Shown here piece by piece: positions 26,815 through 35,865 of a stretch of DNA of 64,000 bases. The number at the start of each line of letters is the position of its first letter. Position 1 is the first letter of the stretch. The DNA is from Firmicutes bacterium UBA4881 (lineage in GTDB: Bacteria > Bacillota > DTU065). A program made the translations under genes and the position numbers. The notes beneath the pieces are model-generated. The model was given only the letters and a program-made list of their open reading frames with translations. It searched no databases and was not told the DNA's origin. The DNA lies in the NCBI GenBank assembly GCA_002399235.1, contig DHDH01000036.1, positions 3,286 to 67,285 of the forward strand, written 5' to 3'.

Positions 26815-27840
26815 GTGCGCAAAATTGGTGTATTAACTGGAGGAGGAGACTCCTCAGGAATAAATGCAGTACTTCATGGGCTTTGTTTGGGAGCAAGAAG
26901 AATGAACATTGATGTAGTTGGCTTTAGGGACGGCTGGCGAGGACTAATTGATGGCGATTACGAACCACTTTCTTTTGATAGAACAATTAAAGAGGTTGAT
27001 CGCTCGGGAACCATTTTAGGAACATCGAGGACTAATCCATACAAAAAAAGTGGTGATAAAAACCGTATTGAATACGCTGTAAAAGCTTTGAACCTCGATG
27101 GTTTGGTTGCAATTGGCGGCAACGATACTCTTACTGTTGCCAGTAATATAGCCAACGATCTTGATCTTAAAGTTATAGGTATTCCCCAAACCATAGATAA
27201 CGATGTACCAGGTACAGAATACTGTGTTGGTTTTGATACAGCTGTGCATAATGTAGTGGAAGCTATTCGTAATGTGAGGGCTACTTGCGACTCTCATCAT
27301 GAAGACATTGTTATCGAAGTTATGGGTAGAGAGAGTGGTTGGTTAGCAGCAATAGCAGGATTAACGGCTGGAGCAGAATTTATTTTATTACCAGAAACCC
27401 CTCTCGATATTGAAAAATTATTACTAGCTTTAAAAAAGCGCCATGATAATGGTTTTAAAAGCAATGTTATAGTTGTAGCAGAAGGAGTTAAAGGTTTTGC
27501 TCACCGAAAAATTGATGCCGGTACAGATGCGTTTGGTAATGTAATGTTAGCAGGGATAGGCTTAGGTTTACGAGATTATATCCAGGACAAGCTTAATACT
27601 AAAACTAGAGCTATTGTTCTAAGTTATATACAAAGAGGTGGCACCCCCACTACACATGAAGTATTTAAAGATTTAGCTTTTGGTCGCCAAGCAGTTAAGT
27701 TGTTAACAGAAGGTAAAAGCAATTTAATGGTAGCTTATAAAAACGGTCATTTGGAACCAGTTGATTTAAGTCTAGCTTGCGGGAAAGAGAATGTTACTTC
27801 TAATATACTAGAGATGGTTTCCGAACTTACTCTCTTATAA
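26815..27840 (+). CDS. 6-phosphofructokinase, donor uncertain (PPi or ATP)
   Basis: From GTG 26815 the protein is 341 aa and begins MRKIGVLTGGGDSSGINA, the exact place where PFKs normally begin; GTG 26791 would add eight residues. PFKA-family motifs are present, but the donor site is odd: GGND at 101-104 has Asn103 where ATP enzymes hold a magnesium-binding Asp, Asp104 as in PPi-dependent enzymes, and PQTIDND with Gln125 where PPi enzymes carry Lys. Asp128 (catalytic) is kept. It phosphorylates fructose 6-phosphate in glycolysis, and PPi as donor is the best guess. It is a single-gene unit with its own terminator. Confidence 0.85.
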   Translation: MRKIGVLTGGGDSSGINAVLHGLCLGARRMNIDVVGFRDGWRGLIDGDYEPLSFDRTIKEVDRSGTILGTSRTNPYKKSGDKNRIEYAVKALNLDGLVAIGGNDTLTVASNIANDLDLKVIGIPQTIDNDVPGTEYCVGFDTAVHNVVEAIRNVRATCDSHHEDIVIEVMGRESGWLAAIAGLTAGAEFILLPETPLDIEKLLLALKKRHDNGFKSNVIVVAEGVKGFAHRKIDAGTDAFGNVMLAGIGLGLRDYIQDKLNTKTRAIVLSYIQRGGTPTTHEVFKDLAFGRQAVKLLTEGKSNLMVAYKNGHLEPVDLSLACGKENVTSNILEMVSELTLL

Positions 27841-27844
27841 TTAT

Positions 27845-27871
27845 TCAGGCAGTTTATCTGCCTGATTTTTT
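27845..27871 (+). terminator. Rho-independent terminator
   Basis: TCAGGCAG pairs with CTGCCTGA around TTTAT and is followed by TTTTTT. Confidence 0.9.
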
Positions 27872-28030
27872 ATAACAAAACCTAGTTTAGTTTAACAAGG
27901 TGAGGTTTATGAGTTATATTAATTGGTAAGCGAGGCTTTGATATGGTACTTTCAAATATTTGTTAGCTTTCCAATCTGAGAATTGAAGTTTATAATGTAA
28001 TCAGTTAATTTACAGAAAGAGTTGAAATTA

Positions 28031-28981
28031 ATGGATCATGCTTTAGTTTTGGCTGGGGGTCTTGGCGAGAGACTCTGGCCTTTAAGTCGTAAACAAACAA
28101 AGACCAAAGAATCGGTTAATATAGCGTCTTACACTATGCTAGAACTCACTGTAAAGAGATTGCAATCTTGGGTTCCCAAGGAGAGAATTTGGATTATATC
28201 TAGTCGAGATATACCCACATATGGTTGCCATCTAATTAAGGAGCCACTGCGAAAAAACACAGCAGCAGCTGTGGCTTGGGGAGCAGAGACTGTTTATAGT
28301 TTGGATAAAGATGCATTTATCGGTGTATTTCCTGTAGATCATCTTATTTCACCCTGGGAAAAGGTAACAGAGGCGATTTCCTTAGTTAAAGAAAAAGGTG
28401 CACTTACAGCCCTGGGAATTAAAAGTGATACTCCTTCTAAACAATATGGTTATATTAAACCATATCCAGAGAATACAGTAGTTTCACCTGTAGAGTGCTT
28501 TATCGAAAAGCCTGATAATCCTGATAAACTTCTGCAAAAAGGTTTTTTGATTAATAGTGGTATCTATTTAGGTCCAGCGAGAAAGTTTTTAGCCGAAATA
28601 GGCCGCTATTTGCCCTATCATTTAGCGGCAGTAAGGCAAAGAGATAGGCAACTATTTGCTAAATTGAGGCCAGTTTCCCTAGATAAAGGGGTTATGGAAC
28701 ATACCGATAGGTTATATTGTGTTCCTTTACAAGTTACCTGGGAAGATATTGGTAGTTGGAGCAAGTATTTAAAACATGCTGGCGAAAAAGGCCAGTTTGT
28801 TAAGTATAACTCTGATAATAGTTTAGTCTACGCTGAAGAAGGTTTGGTTGTTCTATCAGGAGTTAAGGATGTTGTGGTTGTTGTAAAAGATGGTATTGTA
28901 TTAGTTACAAGTAGCGAAGAAGAAAAGAATATGTCTCTAGTTTTAGAAGAAGTACGAAAAAAATATCCTGGACAGGCTTAG
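28031..28981 (+). CDS. ManC-like sugar-1-phosphate nucleotidyltransferase
   Basis: The protein (316 aa from ATG 28031, AGAAAGAG about 9 nt upstream) opens with ALVLAGGLGERLWPLSRKQ, the nucleotide-binding signature of mannose-1-phosphate guanylyltransferases. FPVDHLI, a conserved FIEKPDNP block and VTWEDIGSWS are also as in ManC. After the signature the usual PKQF is replaced by TKTKES, so sugar or nucleotide preference may differ. It would supply GDP-mannose for the Gmd at 20459. It lacks the C-terminal isomerase domain of bifunctional enzymes. Confidence 0.82.
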   Translation: MDHALVLAGGLGERLWPLSRKQTKTKESVNIASYTMLELTVKRLQSWVPKERIWIISSRDIPTYGCHLIKEPLRKNTAAAVAWGAETVYSLDKDAFIGVFPVDHLISPWEKVTEAISLVKEKGALTALGIKSDTPSKQYGYIKPYPENTVVSPVECFIEKPDNPDKLLQKGFLINSGIYLGPARKFLAEIGRYLPYHLAAVRQRDRQLFAKLRPVSLDKGVMEHTDRLYCVPLQVTWEDIGSWSKYLKHAGEKGQFVKYNSDNSLVYAEEGLVVLSGVKDVVVVVKDGIVLVTSSEEEKNMSLVLEEVRKKYPGQA

Positions 28982-28990
28982 GAATAAATG

Positions 28991-29014
28991 AAGGGTGGTC
29001 ATTGGACCACCCTT
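28991..29014. terminator. Hairpin without clear T-tract
   Basis: AAGGGTGGTC pairs perfectly with GACCACCCTT around ATTG, between convergent genes. No run of T follows on either strand, so termination is only likely. Confidence 0.5.
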
Positions 29015-29075
29015 AAAATAAAGGTTTTAATTTTAACAGAAAGAGAAAGGTCTAAGTAAATTATTCCCTAGCAGT

Positions 29076-29549
29076 TTAATCAGGATAGATGTGTTGCCCT
29101 ACAAAACCACTAGGGGTAGTTACCCATCTTTCGATCCAGGTAAAACCTTCGCTAAAAGAAGGTTCTTCAAATGAGTTAGCCACATTTTCAATGACCCAAG
29201 CAGGTAGGTTGTTACCTCTTTTGGTATTTTGCCGTAGACAGGACTGTTTTGGTGTGGCAACCCAAAGACAAACCACTTCTTTGCCCATTTCTTTGGCTAG
29301 TTGAATAAACGGTGCCCTTCTTTTTTTACTAGAATTAGTGGCATCATAGTAAACATCTTGCTTGGGCAAAAAGTATTCAGTTGCTTTCAAAGCAATTTCC
29401 CAAACAAATTCATCGTGCTTAGAATCGCCGAGATTACCAATAATACCTAGACGAATTATATCTGAGGTAATAATTCGGCCCTGCCTTAACCTGCAAAGAC
29501 TGCTTTTACCAGAAGCAGGTAAACCGCATAGTAAGTAGAGACGAGTCAT
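29076..29549 (-). CDS. P-loop kinase, polynucleotide-kinase/zeta-like
   Basis: The 157-aa protein starts MTRLYLLCGLPASGKSS, a Walker A motif (GLPASGKS), with a DATNSS block and two Arg near the middle (RRAPF) that fit the AAA_33 / polynucleotide kinase group. The substrate could be RNA, a nucleotide or a small molecule. It is the last gene of a six-gene overlapping operon and its start overlaps the previous stop by 4 nt. Why a kinase sits in a glycan operon is not clear. Confidence 0.75.
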   Translation of the reverse strand: MTRLYLLCGLPASGKSSLCRLRQGRIITSDIIRLGIIGNLGDSKHDEFVWEIALKATEYFLPKQDVYYDATNSSKKRRAPFIQLAKEMGKEVVCLWVATPKQSCLRQNTKRGNNLPAWVIENVANSFEEPSFSEGFTWIERWVTTPSGFVGQHIYPD

Positions 29550-30319
29550 TCTGGGGTTACCTCCAGTAGTACCAGCTCTGGGTAGCAGAAATATCTTAAT
29601 GGTAAACGGGTAGTGCCAATCCCAGAAGTGGTATAGATTATAGTGTTGTTATAATTTCTTAATCCATAGGCGAAAGCTTTTTTTATTCTTAACTCTGGTA
29701 GTAGAGGTGAACCATCGAACCAACAAAACTGTCCGGCATGAGTGTGTCCTGCTAACATTAGTTTGGCTCTCCCATTAACTTCAAAAATTGGATCAGGTGT
29801 GTGGGATAGGAGTAGATCAACATTTTCCGAAAGGGCAAGATCTAGATCGGCTTTAAGCCAAAAAGGATCACCTAGGCCACCTATAGTGAGTTGTCCTAAT
29901 TTAACTCTACTATTTAATAACACGACAATACCTTCTTTTTCCAGGAGTTCGTAGAGGTATTGGCGATCAATTTCGTGGTTATAATCGTTATTCCCCCAAA
30001 CAAGGAAGGTCGGTCGACCATTCGCAATCTTTTTAATTGTTTCTGCTACTCTTTTTTCTTGGTTGATACGTCTAACAATCAGATCACCAGTTAGACAAAT
30101 AAAATCACAATCAGTACTTTGCGCTAATTTAACAACTTGTTTGATACGAAAGCCTCTACCTGAAGTGTGTAGATCTGATAATAAAAGTATGCGAGAACGT
30201 TTTTCCGGCCAATCTTTTATTTTTATATGAATTCTCTTTAGGGTGAGGCGATTAGCAGAAATGAATCCCCAGATAGCAACTAAAAAAATAATAACAAAAA
30301 ACCATATTAACGTTTCCAT
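29546..30319 (-). CDS. Membrane-anchored metallophosphoesterase (YkuE/YaeI-like)
   Basis: The 257-aa protein has an N-terminal membrane helix (about 4-22) followed by a calcineurin-like domain with all metal motifs: LLLSDLHTSG, LTGDLIVR, WGNNDYNHE, LLLSHTPD and LAGHTHAGQ. Relatives such as LpxH-like and YkuE-like enzymes act on lipid or other phosphodiesters. It overlaps both neighbours (13 nt upstream, 4 nt downstream), so it is translationally coupled with a glycosyltransferase. A role in processing lipid-linked glycan phosphates is a guess. Confidence 0.85.
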   Translation of the reverse strand: METLIWFFVIIFLVAIWGFISANRLTLKRIHIKIKDWPEKRSRILLLSDLHTSGRGFRIKQVVKLAQSTDCDFICLTGDLIVRRINQEKRVAETIKKIANGRPTFLVWGNNDYNHEIDRQYLYELLEKEGIVVLLNSRVKLGQLTIGGLGDPFWLKADLDLALSENVDLLLSHTPDPIFEVNGRAKLMLAGHTHAGQFCWFDGSPLLPELRIKKAFAYGLRNYNNTIIYTTSGIGTTRLPLRYFCYPELVLLEVTPE

Positions 30320-31398
30320 TTTACTGTTTGCCTCCCAAGTAGCAAGCCCCCAAAGCCCCAGAAGACAGCGACATTAACAACTAAAAAATGTCTTAATAGA
30401 GCTAAAGGCCGAGGCGTACTCTCAGACATTTTTTCCCAAAGAATACCTAGTAAAGCTAAAGCTATTAAGATAATTTCCCCAGTCATAAGCCAAGGGTACA
30501 GATTGGAAATTATTAAAAGAACAAAATGGATTAAACCAGTTAAAGCTGCCGCCCAGCGCAGAATCTTATGCGAGACTATAAAGAAACCCCACTTACTAAC
30601 TAACAAGCCAGGAAACTTGCTTAGTGTTTGAATTCCTCCCGCTATGATACGTGATTTTCTATGAAATTCTTCAAAGGTGGAGTGGGTAGCTTGTTCATAG
30701 GCGATAGCTTTATTTACCTGTACTAATTTCTTGTTTTTTTGTAGCAGCGAACAGGTGATATAGAAGTCGTCAGCTATTATGTTGAGAGGTGGCAAAGTGA
30801 CATCTTCTTTTCTTAAAACATAAAAAGTTCCTGGAATTACAATTGTACCCCCAAGGTTAGTCTCTAGAGTTCTGAGTTTAGTTTCATAATCGCTATAAGT
30901 AGATTCACCTAAGGTTGAGTCACTACTAGCTACCAAAGAGAGAATACCTCCTGCTGCACCAGTGCTTGGCTCTAAAAGGGCAGTTACTAGCCATTTGAGA
31001 CTATCAACTCTAAAAAGAGCCGAGACATCGGAAAAACAAATAATATCTCCTGTTGCTTCAGCGAGACCAGCTTTTAGAGCTGCAGGTTTTCCTTGCCTTT
31101 TAGGTAACACGATAGTCTTAAGCTTGGGGTAATCCACGAGAATGGCATTAGTCTTATCAGTGGAGCCATCAGAGACAATAATGATTTCTAAATCTGGATA
31201 ATCAAGAGCTAAGGTGTTATCAAGCTTCTCTCTAAGAAATTGCTCTTCGTTATAGGCAGTAATTAGTAAGGTTACACGAGGCCAGTTTAGAGGCCAATTA
31301 GGCAATGGCTTAGGTTTACCTAAGAGTTTAAGCAGTAATGGGTAAAAGAGATAGGGGTACAAAAAGAGGGCTAAGGATAGCCATATTGCGATTTTCAT
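30307..31398 (-). CDS. Family 2 processive-type glycosyltransferase with membrane helices
   Basis: The 363-aa protein begins with a membrane helix, then a GT2 domain (about 35-270) with LLITAYNEEQFL, IIVSDGSTDKT and a ICFSDVS in place of the usual DxD block, then RKSRIIAGG. Three or four helices follow at the C-terminus. This build is that of hyaluronan/cellulose-synthase-like or polysaccharide chain enzymes. It overlaps its neighbours in the minus-strand glycan operon. Confidence 0.85.
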   Translation of the reverse strand: MKIAIWLSLALFLYPYLFYPLLLKLLGKPKPLPNWPLNWPRVTLLITAYNEEQFLREKLDNTLALDYPDLEIIIVSDGSTDKTNAILVDYPKLKTIVLPKRQGKPAALKAGLAEATGDIICFSDVSALFRVDSLKWLVTALLEPSTGAAGGILSLVASSDSTLGESTYSDYETKLRTLETNLGGTIVIPGTFYVLRKEDVTLPPLNIIADDFYITCSLLQKNKKLVQVNKAIAYEQATHSTFEEFHRKSRIIAGGIQTLSKFPGLLVSKWGFFIVSHKILRWAAALTGLIHFVLLIISNLYPWLMTGEIILIALALLGILWEKMSESTPRPLALLRHFLVVNVAVFWGFGGLLLGRQTVKWKR

Positions 31399-32555
31399 AA
31401 GCCAATTTTGTCCCCCTTTAGAACCCTGCCTATTATAGTCGTGTATTTACTTAGCCACGGTTCGTTGGCGTATTCTTTCTTTACTTTAGCTAGCGCTTTT
31501 TGGCCTAAAGATTGGGCTTGGGAAGGATCATCTAAAATCGATGCCCAAGCGGTTTTTATGGCCTCAGGATTTCTAGGTGGCACTAAGATTCCCTCTTGAC
31601 AACTAAAAAGCTCACTTAATCCACCAATAGAACTAGCAATAACAGGTAAGCCTGTAGCCATAGCTTCTAAAGCACTTATAGAGGTTGCTTCAATGACATT
31701 ATGATCAGGCACAGAAGGTACTATAGCTACATCAGCAATTTGAAGTAGTTGGGTAGCTCTTTCTCTGGAAACAGAGCCTAAAAAGAGAACTTGTTTTTCT
31801 AAGCCGAGGGTTTTAGTTAATTTTTTTAAAGTAGGGCGTTCTGGGCCATCTCCAGCAATAATTAATTTCACGTTAGGACGACCCAATAGAGCCAAAGCTT
31901 GGATACCATAACCGACACCATTTTTAGGTACTAAACGTCTAAGGATAATGGCCAAGCTTTCTTCGGGTAAAAAACCGTGTTCTTTTTTTAATTGTTCTTT
32001 GTTAGTACCTGGTCTGAACAAGGTGGTATCTACAGTATTAGGGAGAATAGTAACCTTGCTCTCAGGCAGAGAAGCTCGGGAAATAATTTGGTTTTTTAAA
32101 TTAGAATCCACAGCAATAATTGCTTGAGCACTTTTTAAAGCAGCGATCTCTTCAGCTAGAAGTTTTTCATAGGCTCTAGATTCTGGTTTAATGGTACCCA
32201 AACTAGCGTATTCGTCAGGTGCAGAACCGTGTAAGGTAAGGATAAAAGGCCTATCACAGAGGGGGAAAGCAGGTGTATCTTGCAATAATACTAGAGGAAA
32301 CTCCTCTAGGGGATACATTTTATTTAGCATTTGTTTTAGAAAGTAGCGTCTAAGAGCAAAATCTACAGTAATATTACCCCAAAACCTAGGTGCATTAGCG
32401 AGATTCCTTTTCAATGGCGATAAAGATGATAAAGATAAAACTGTAGGCTCGAAACCGGCTAATGGTAATAGTTGTTTCAATAAATCAATATGCGTTGATT
32501 TACCACCAATATGCGGATAACGGCCAATACTTAAGATAAGGATTTTTGTCGCCAT
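31395..32555 (-). CDS. Family 4 glycosyltransferase
   Basis: This GT-B enzyme of about 386 aa begins ATKILILSIGRYPHIGGKSTHI, the GT4 N-terminal loop. The donor site shows LPNTVDTTLF, RLVPKNGVGYGIQAL and the E-x7-E type block SISALEAMATGLPVIASSIGGL. The start may be ATG 32555 or GTG 32564; both overlap the upstream stop at 32531. It transfers a sugar from a nucleotide donor to a lipid-linked or other acceptor. Confidence 0.87.
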   Translation of the reverse strand: MATKILILSIGRYPHIGGKSTHIDLLKQLLPLAGFEPTVLSLSSLSPLKRNLANAPRFWGNITVDFALRRYFLKQMLNKMYPLEEFPLVLLQDTPAFPLCDRPFILTLHGSAPDEYASLGTIKPESRAYEKLLAEEIAALKSAQAIIAVDSNLKNQIISRASLPESKVTILPNTVDTTLFRPGTNKEQLKKEHGFLPEESLAIILRRLVPKNGVGYGIQALALLGRPNVKLIIAGDGPERPTLKKLTKTLGLEKQVLFLGSVSRERATQLLQIADVAIVPSVPDHNVIEATSISALEAMATGLPVIASSIGGLSELFSCQEGILVPPRNPEAIKTAWASILDDPSQAQSLGQKALAKVKKEYANEPWLSKYTTIIGRVLKGDKIGL

Positions 32556-33433
32556 TTTTTCCACGCTTCTTTCCTACCAGCAATAAAGCCCAACATATCA
32601 GCGAAATCTATTACGAAACGTAGCGGTAAAAAATAAAGGTTACGAGTTTTTTGGTAATCCCTAATTAATCGCGATCCCCAGAGTACTAAAGCTAATAAAA
32701 AACCCCAAGGATAGATACATAATAACAGATATCTTGCAAAAATTAGGAGATAGTCTTTAAGCTGGATCAGTGCTTCGCCATCACCTAAAGCATAATGAAA
32801 GAATTGTTTGTAAACTGCTTTTAAATCGGGTCTCGGTTGCCAGAAGACTATAGCTTGGGGAACAAAGATGAAAGAAAAGCCAGCTTTTTTCAATGCTAGA
32901 TCAAAGGGAGTATCTTCATTGTGGGTTAAATCCTCAGGGTAACCACCAACCCTCTGCCAAGCTGATTTAGTAAATGCTACCGAACGACTTGAGGGCAGGA
33001 AAGATTCTGGATGTACTGTTTTTAAAGAGGGGATAGTCATTGCTGCAATGGCTTTTTCCCACGGGGTGTTAACTAGAGGTTCATAAAACCCTGAGGCAAC
33101 ATCAGCACCATTTTGTAAAGCCTTATAAAGATATAATAGCCAGGAACTATCAGCAACACACCCAGCATCAGTAACAGCGATATATTTGGTTTTGGCAGCT
33201 GAGATAGCAGCGTTACGTCCCTTAGAGCGATTGCCAGGGACATTGATAATCCTAACTAAAGGGTAAGACTTAGCTAGAGTTTCTAATATTTCCCAGGTAC
33301 CATCGGTTGAACCTGCATCGGTAACAATAATTTCAGAAGGAAGGTAACTTTGCTTAAGGAGGCTAGTAATTAAAGCTTCAATAGAATCTTTTTCATTGTA
33401 GACTGTAACAATAACTGTGATTTTATCAGACAA
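32531..33433 (-). CDS. Family 2 glycosyltransferase
   Basis: The 300-aa protein has the GT2 A-fold start ITVIVTVYNEKDSI, IIVTDAGSTDGTWEI, VTDAGCVAD as DxD-like metal site, and ED-rich NEDTPFDLAL. One or two hydrophobic segments lie near the C-terminus (about 225-250). The start is TTG 33433 with GGAGGTG 12 nt upstream, overlapping the previous gene by 8 nt. It belongs to the glycan assembly operon. Confidence 0.87.
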   Translation of the reverse strand: MSDKITVIVTVYNEKDSIEALITSLLKQSYLPSEIIVTDAGSTDGTWEILETLAKSYPLVRIINVPGNRSKGRNAAISAAKTKYIAVTDAGCVADSSWLLYLYKALQNGADVASGFYEPLVNTPWEKAIAAMTIPSLKTVHPESFLPSSRSVAFTKSAWQRVGGYPEDLTHNEDTPFDLALKKAGFSFIFVPQAIVFWQPRPDLKAVYKQFFHYALGDGEALIQLKDYLLIFARYLLLCIYPWGFLLALVLWGSRLIRDYQKTRNLYFLPLRFVIDFADMLGFIAGRKEAWKKWRQKSLS

Positions 33434-34535
33434 GGCTCTGGTACACCTCCTCTAATTCTTTAGCAATAGTTGACCAAGAAAACCTTTCGACTCTTTTTAA
33501 TCCGGCAGTAGCTAGTTTTTGGTAAAGCTCTTTATCCTGAATTAGTTCGATTTTTTCTACCAGGTCTGCTTCCGAATCAGGGTCGAAGAGGAGACCAGCG
33601 TCTCCCAAAACTTCTGGGAAGCCACCTGAGTTACTAGCTAAAACAGGTACTCCTGAGGCCATTGCTTCTAGAAGTACAATACCAAAAGCTTCATTTTTAC
33701 TAGGTAAAACTAAAGTTTTAGCTTGATTTATCAAACTAACTATTTGGTTTCTACTTGGGCTAACAAAACTAACTCCTGTACTAGCAAGACCTTTTAAATA
33801 ATCTAGGTAAGCTTTATCAGGTGCGTACCCAGCAATGATCAAAGGTTGTTTATTAAGTAGTTTTTTATAAGCACCTAATAAAAAGTCAAGACGTTTTTCG
33901 GGTACAATTCTACCTACAAAAAGGAGGTAGTTTTCTTTATTTAAATAGGGGTTAAATTCCTCTAAATTAACCCCATTAGGAATAACAATCACCTTTTTAA
34001 AATCAAATAGTTCTTGGTACATTTGAGCTTCTTTTGTAGTTATAGCAACTAAAGTAGTATAATTCATAATTTGTTTGAGACGTGTTTCCCAATAACGTAG
34101 GCGTTTTGTTTTTTGATCATTTTTTCGTTTTGTATATAGCCTTTGTAAGTCAGCTGCACTATAGTGGCCAGTAACTACTAGTGGTTTATGGAAAAGTCGA
34201 CAGTATAAGTAACTAAGTTCTAAATGTAGCGACGCCATTGAATGAACATGAATTAGATCAGGGTTACTTTTTACAAGCCCCCAGAATAAGCCGGGAAAAT
34301 GGATGGGCTGTGAAAATAACGTGGTCTTTTTGACAAACTTACTAGAGTATCGATAAGTAGGGATTTCGTCAGTAGCTAATTTCGGTAGGCTTGTTCCTTT
34401 AAGATCGTAAAAATTCGAGGTGTGAATCTCCACTTTATGACCATTGTTAATTAAAGTTCTACTTAGTTCTAACACATGTCTTTCAACACCGCCTAAAGCG
34501 GGAGCAGCTAAATAACATACTTGGGCAATTCGCAA
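33426..34535 (-). CDS. Family 4 glycosyltransferase, first gene of the glycan operon
   Basis: TTG 34535 (MRIAQVCYLAAPALGGVERH) fits both the GT4 N-terminus and GAGGTG spacing; GTG 34544 lies inside the ribosome binding site. The 369-aa protein shows LGGVERHVLEL, VGRIVPEKRLDFLL and the E-x7-E block in LLEAMASGVPVLASNSGG. As the first of six overlapping minus-strand genes it probably follows the operon promoter in 34545-34768, which I cannot pinpoint. Confidence 0.88.
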   Translation of the reverse strand: MRIAQVCYLAAPALGGVERHVLELSRTLINNGHKVEIHTSNFYDLKGTSLPKLATDEIPTYRYSSKFVKKTTLFSQPIHFPGLFWGLVKSNPDLIHVHSMASLHLELSYLYCRLFHKPLVVTGHYSAADLQRLYTKRKNDQKTKRLRYWETRLKQIMNYTTLVAITTKEAQMYQELFDFKKVIVIPNGVNLEEFNPYLNKENYLLFVGRIVPEKRLDFLLGAYKKLLNKQPLIIAGYAPDKAYLDYLKGLASTGVSFVSPSRNQIVSLINQAKTLVLPSKNEAFGIVLLEAMASGVPVLASNSGGFPEVLGDAGLLFDPDSEADLVEKIELIQDKELYQKLATAGLKRVERFSWSTIAKELEEVYQSLV

Positions 34536-34768
34536 AGATAACACCTCACTTCAGAAATTGACAGCAACCCTTGTTAAGATTGTAGCATATTTTAAGCTGA
34601 TCTTTTCTTTTTTGCCTAGGAGGTAGTTTTTAACCAGTAGAGTTAGCTATAAAAGGGAAAGATAGTTATAAGTAAACCAAGCCTAGGACCTAATTCACCA
34701 ACTATCTAAAACTAGACAATACCAAATCCTTAAAAGTAGGATTAAACTAAAGAAAGGAGAATCTTTTA

Positions 34769-34948
34769 ATGGTAGTCTGTGAATATGCTAGAGTAACAAG
34801 TGACAAGGATGGTAGAATAATTTACCGTTGTAATCTTTATAAATTTTTAATGGGTCTAGATTTAGACCAGTATTGCTCCGAGTGTTGTGATTACACTGTT
34901 TGGAGTGAGGAATATAGTAGGGGGCTACAAAATGCGTCAATTGTATGA
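34769..34948 (+). CDS. Small Cys-rich protein overlapping murB
   Basis: A 59-codon frame runs from ATG 34769 (AAAGGAG about 9 nt upstream) to TGA 34946-34948 and overlaps the murB start by 17 nt in another frame. The product has five Cys, including CSECC near residues 36-40 and Cys4 and Cys21, so it could bind a metal. Upstream ribosome binding site and the tight overlap suggest translational coupling to murB. I do not recognise the family. Confidence 0.6.
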   Translation: MVVCEYARVTSDKDGRIIYRCNLYKFLMGLDLDQYCSECCDYTVWSEEYSRGLQNASIV

Positions 34949-35837
34949 AATGCTGGTTCAGAAGTTATCCGGTAGTGTGTTGTGGAAAGAGCCAATGCAA
35001 AAACACACAACCTTTCGGATAGGCGGCCCAGCAGATATCATGATTCTTCCTAATTCAATAGAGGAATTGCATGAGATATTAGGAATTATTAGAGATGCAG
35101 ATGTATCTTATATGGTAGTTGGTGCTGGTTCTAATCTTTTAGTAAGCGATAAAGGTATCAGGGGTGTTGTAATTAAAATTGGTCCAGCTTTTGCTGATAT
35201 CTGTATTGAAGGAAATAAACTAATTGCAGGTGCCGGCGCTACTCTTACAGCAGCTTCTCGCAGAGCTCAGGCAGCGAGTCTTTCTGGGTTAGAATTTGCT
35301 GTCGGGATCCCTGGTTCTGTAGGAGGAGCCATTATGATGAATGCTGGAGCTTATGGTGGGGAGATCTGCCAAGTTCTTGAGTCTGCAGAGGTAATGGACA
35401 GTTTAGGTAATATTATTAACTACACAAATCAAGAGATGCATTTCGGGTATAGACACTCACGTCTAATGGAAGAAGAGTTGATTGCTCTTTCTGGTACATT
35501 TCTTTTAAAGCCAGATGATCCAGAATTAATTTTAAGTCGTATGCAGGATATTACAGAAAGAAGACGTGAGAAACAACCTATTGACATGCCATGTGCGGGG
35601 TCAGTATTTAAACGTCCTCCTGATAATTATGTAGGACCTTTGGTGGAAAAAGCTGGATTAAAAGGATACAGAATCGGTGGAGCCGAAGTCTCTACCAAAC
35701 ACGCTGGTTTTATTGTTAATGTAGGAGGGGCTACCTGCAAAGATGTACTAGATCTCATTGGTTTTGTGCAAAGTACTATCAAGGATAAATATAATGTTAT
35801 TTTAGAACCTGAAATCAGAGTAGTTGGCGAAGTTTAA
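34932..35837 (+). CDS. murB: UDP-N-acetylenolpyruvoylglucosamine reductase
   Basis: From ATG 34932 (AGGGGG 7 nt upstream) the protein is 301 aa. FAD-binding motifs TFRIGGPAD and GAGSNLLVSDKG are near the N-terminus, GIPGSVGGAIMMNAGAYGG follows, and CAGSVFKRP holds the catalytic Ser. It makes UDP-MurNAc in the cytoplasm, the second step of peptidoglycan precursor synthesis. A longer reading from 34887 would run through the small Cys-rich gene and lacks a ribosome binding site. A Trk-type transporter follows by 28 nt. Confidence 0.95.
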   Translation: MRQLYEMLVQKLSGSVLWKEPMQKHTTFRIGGPADIMILPNSIEELHEILGIIRDADVSYMVVGAGSNLLVSDKGIRGVVIKIGPAFADICIEGNKLIAGAGATLTAASRRAQAASLSGLEFAVGIPGSVGGAIMMNAGAYGGEICQVLESAEVMDSLGNIINYTNQEMHFGYRHSRLMEEELIALSGTFLLKPDDPELILSRMQDITERRREKQPIDMPCAGSVFKRPPDNYVGPLVEKAGLKGYRIGGAEVSTKHAGFIVNVGGATCKDVLDLIGFVQSTIKDKYNVILEPEIRVVGEV

Positions 35838-35865
35838 GTCCTAAACCTGAGAGGTGTACTAAATT

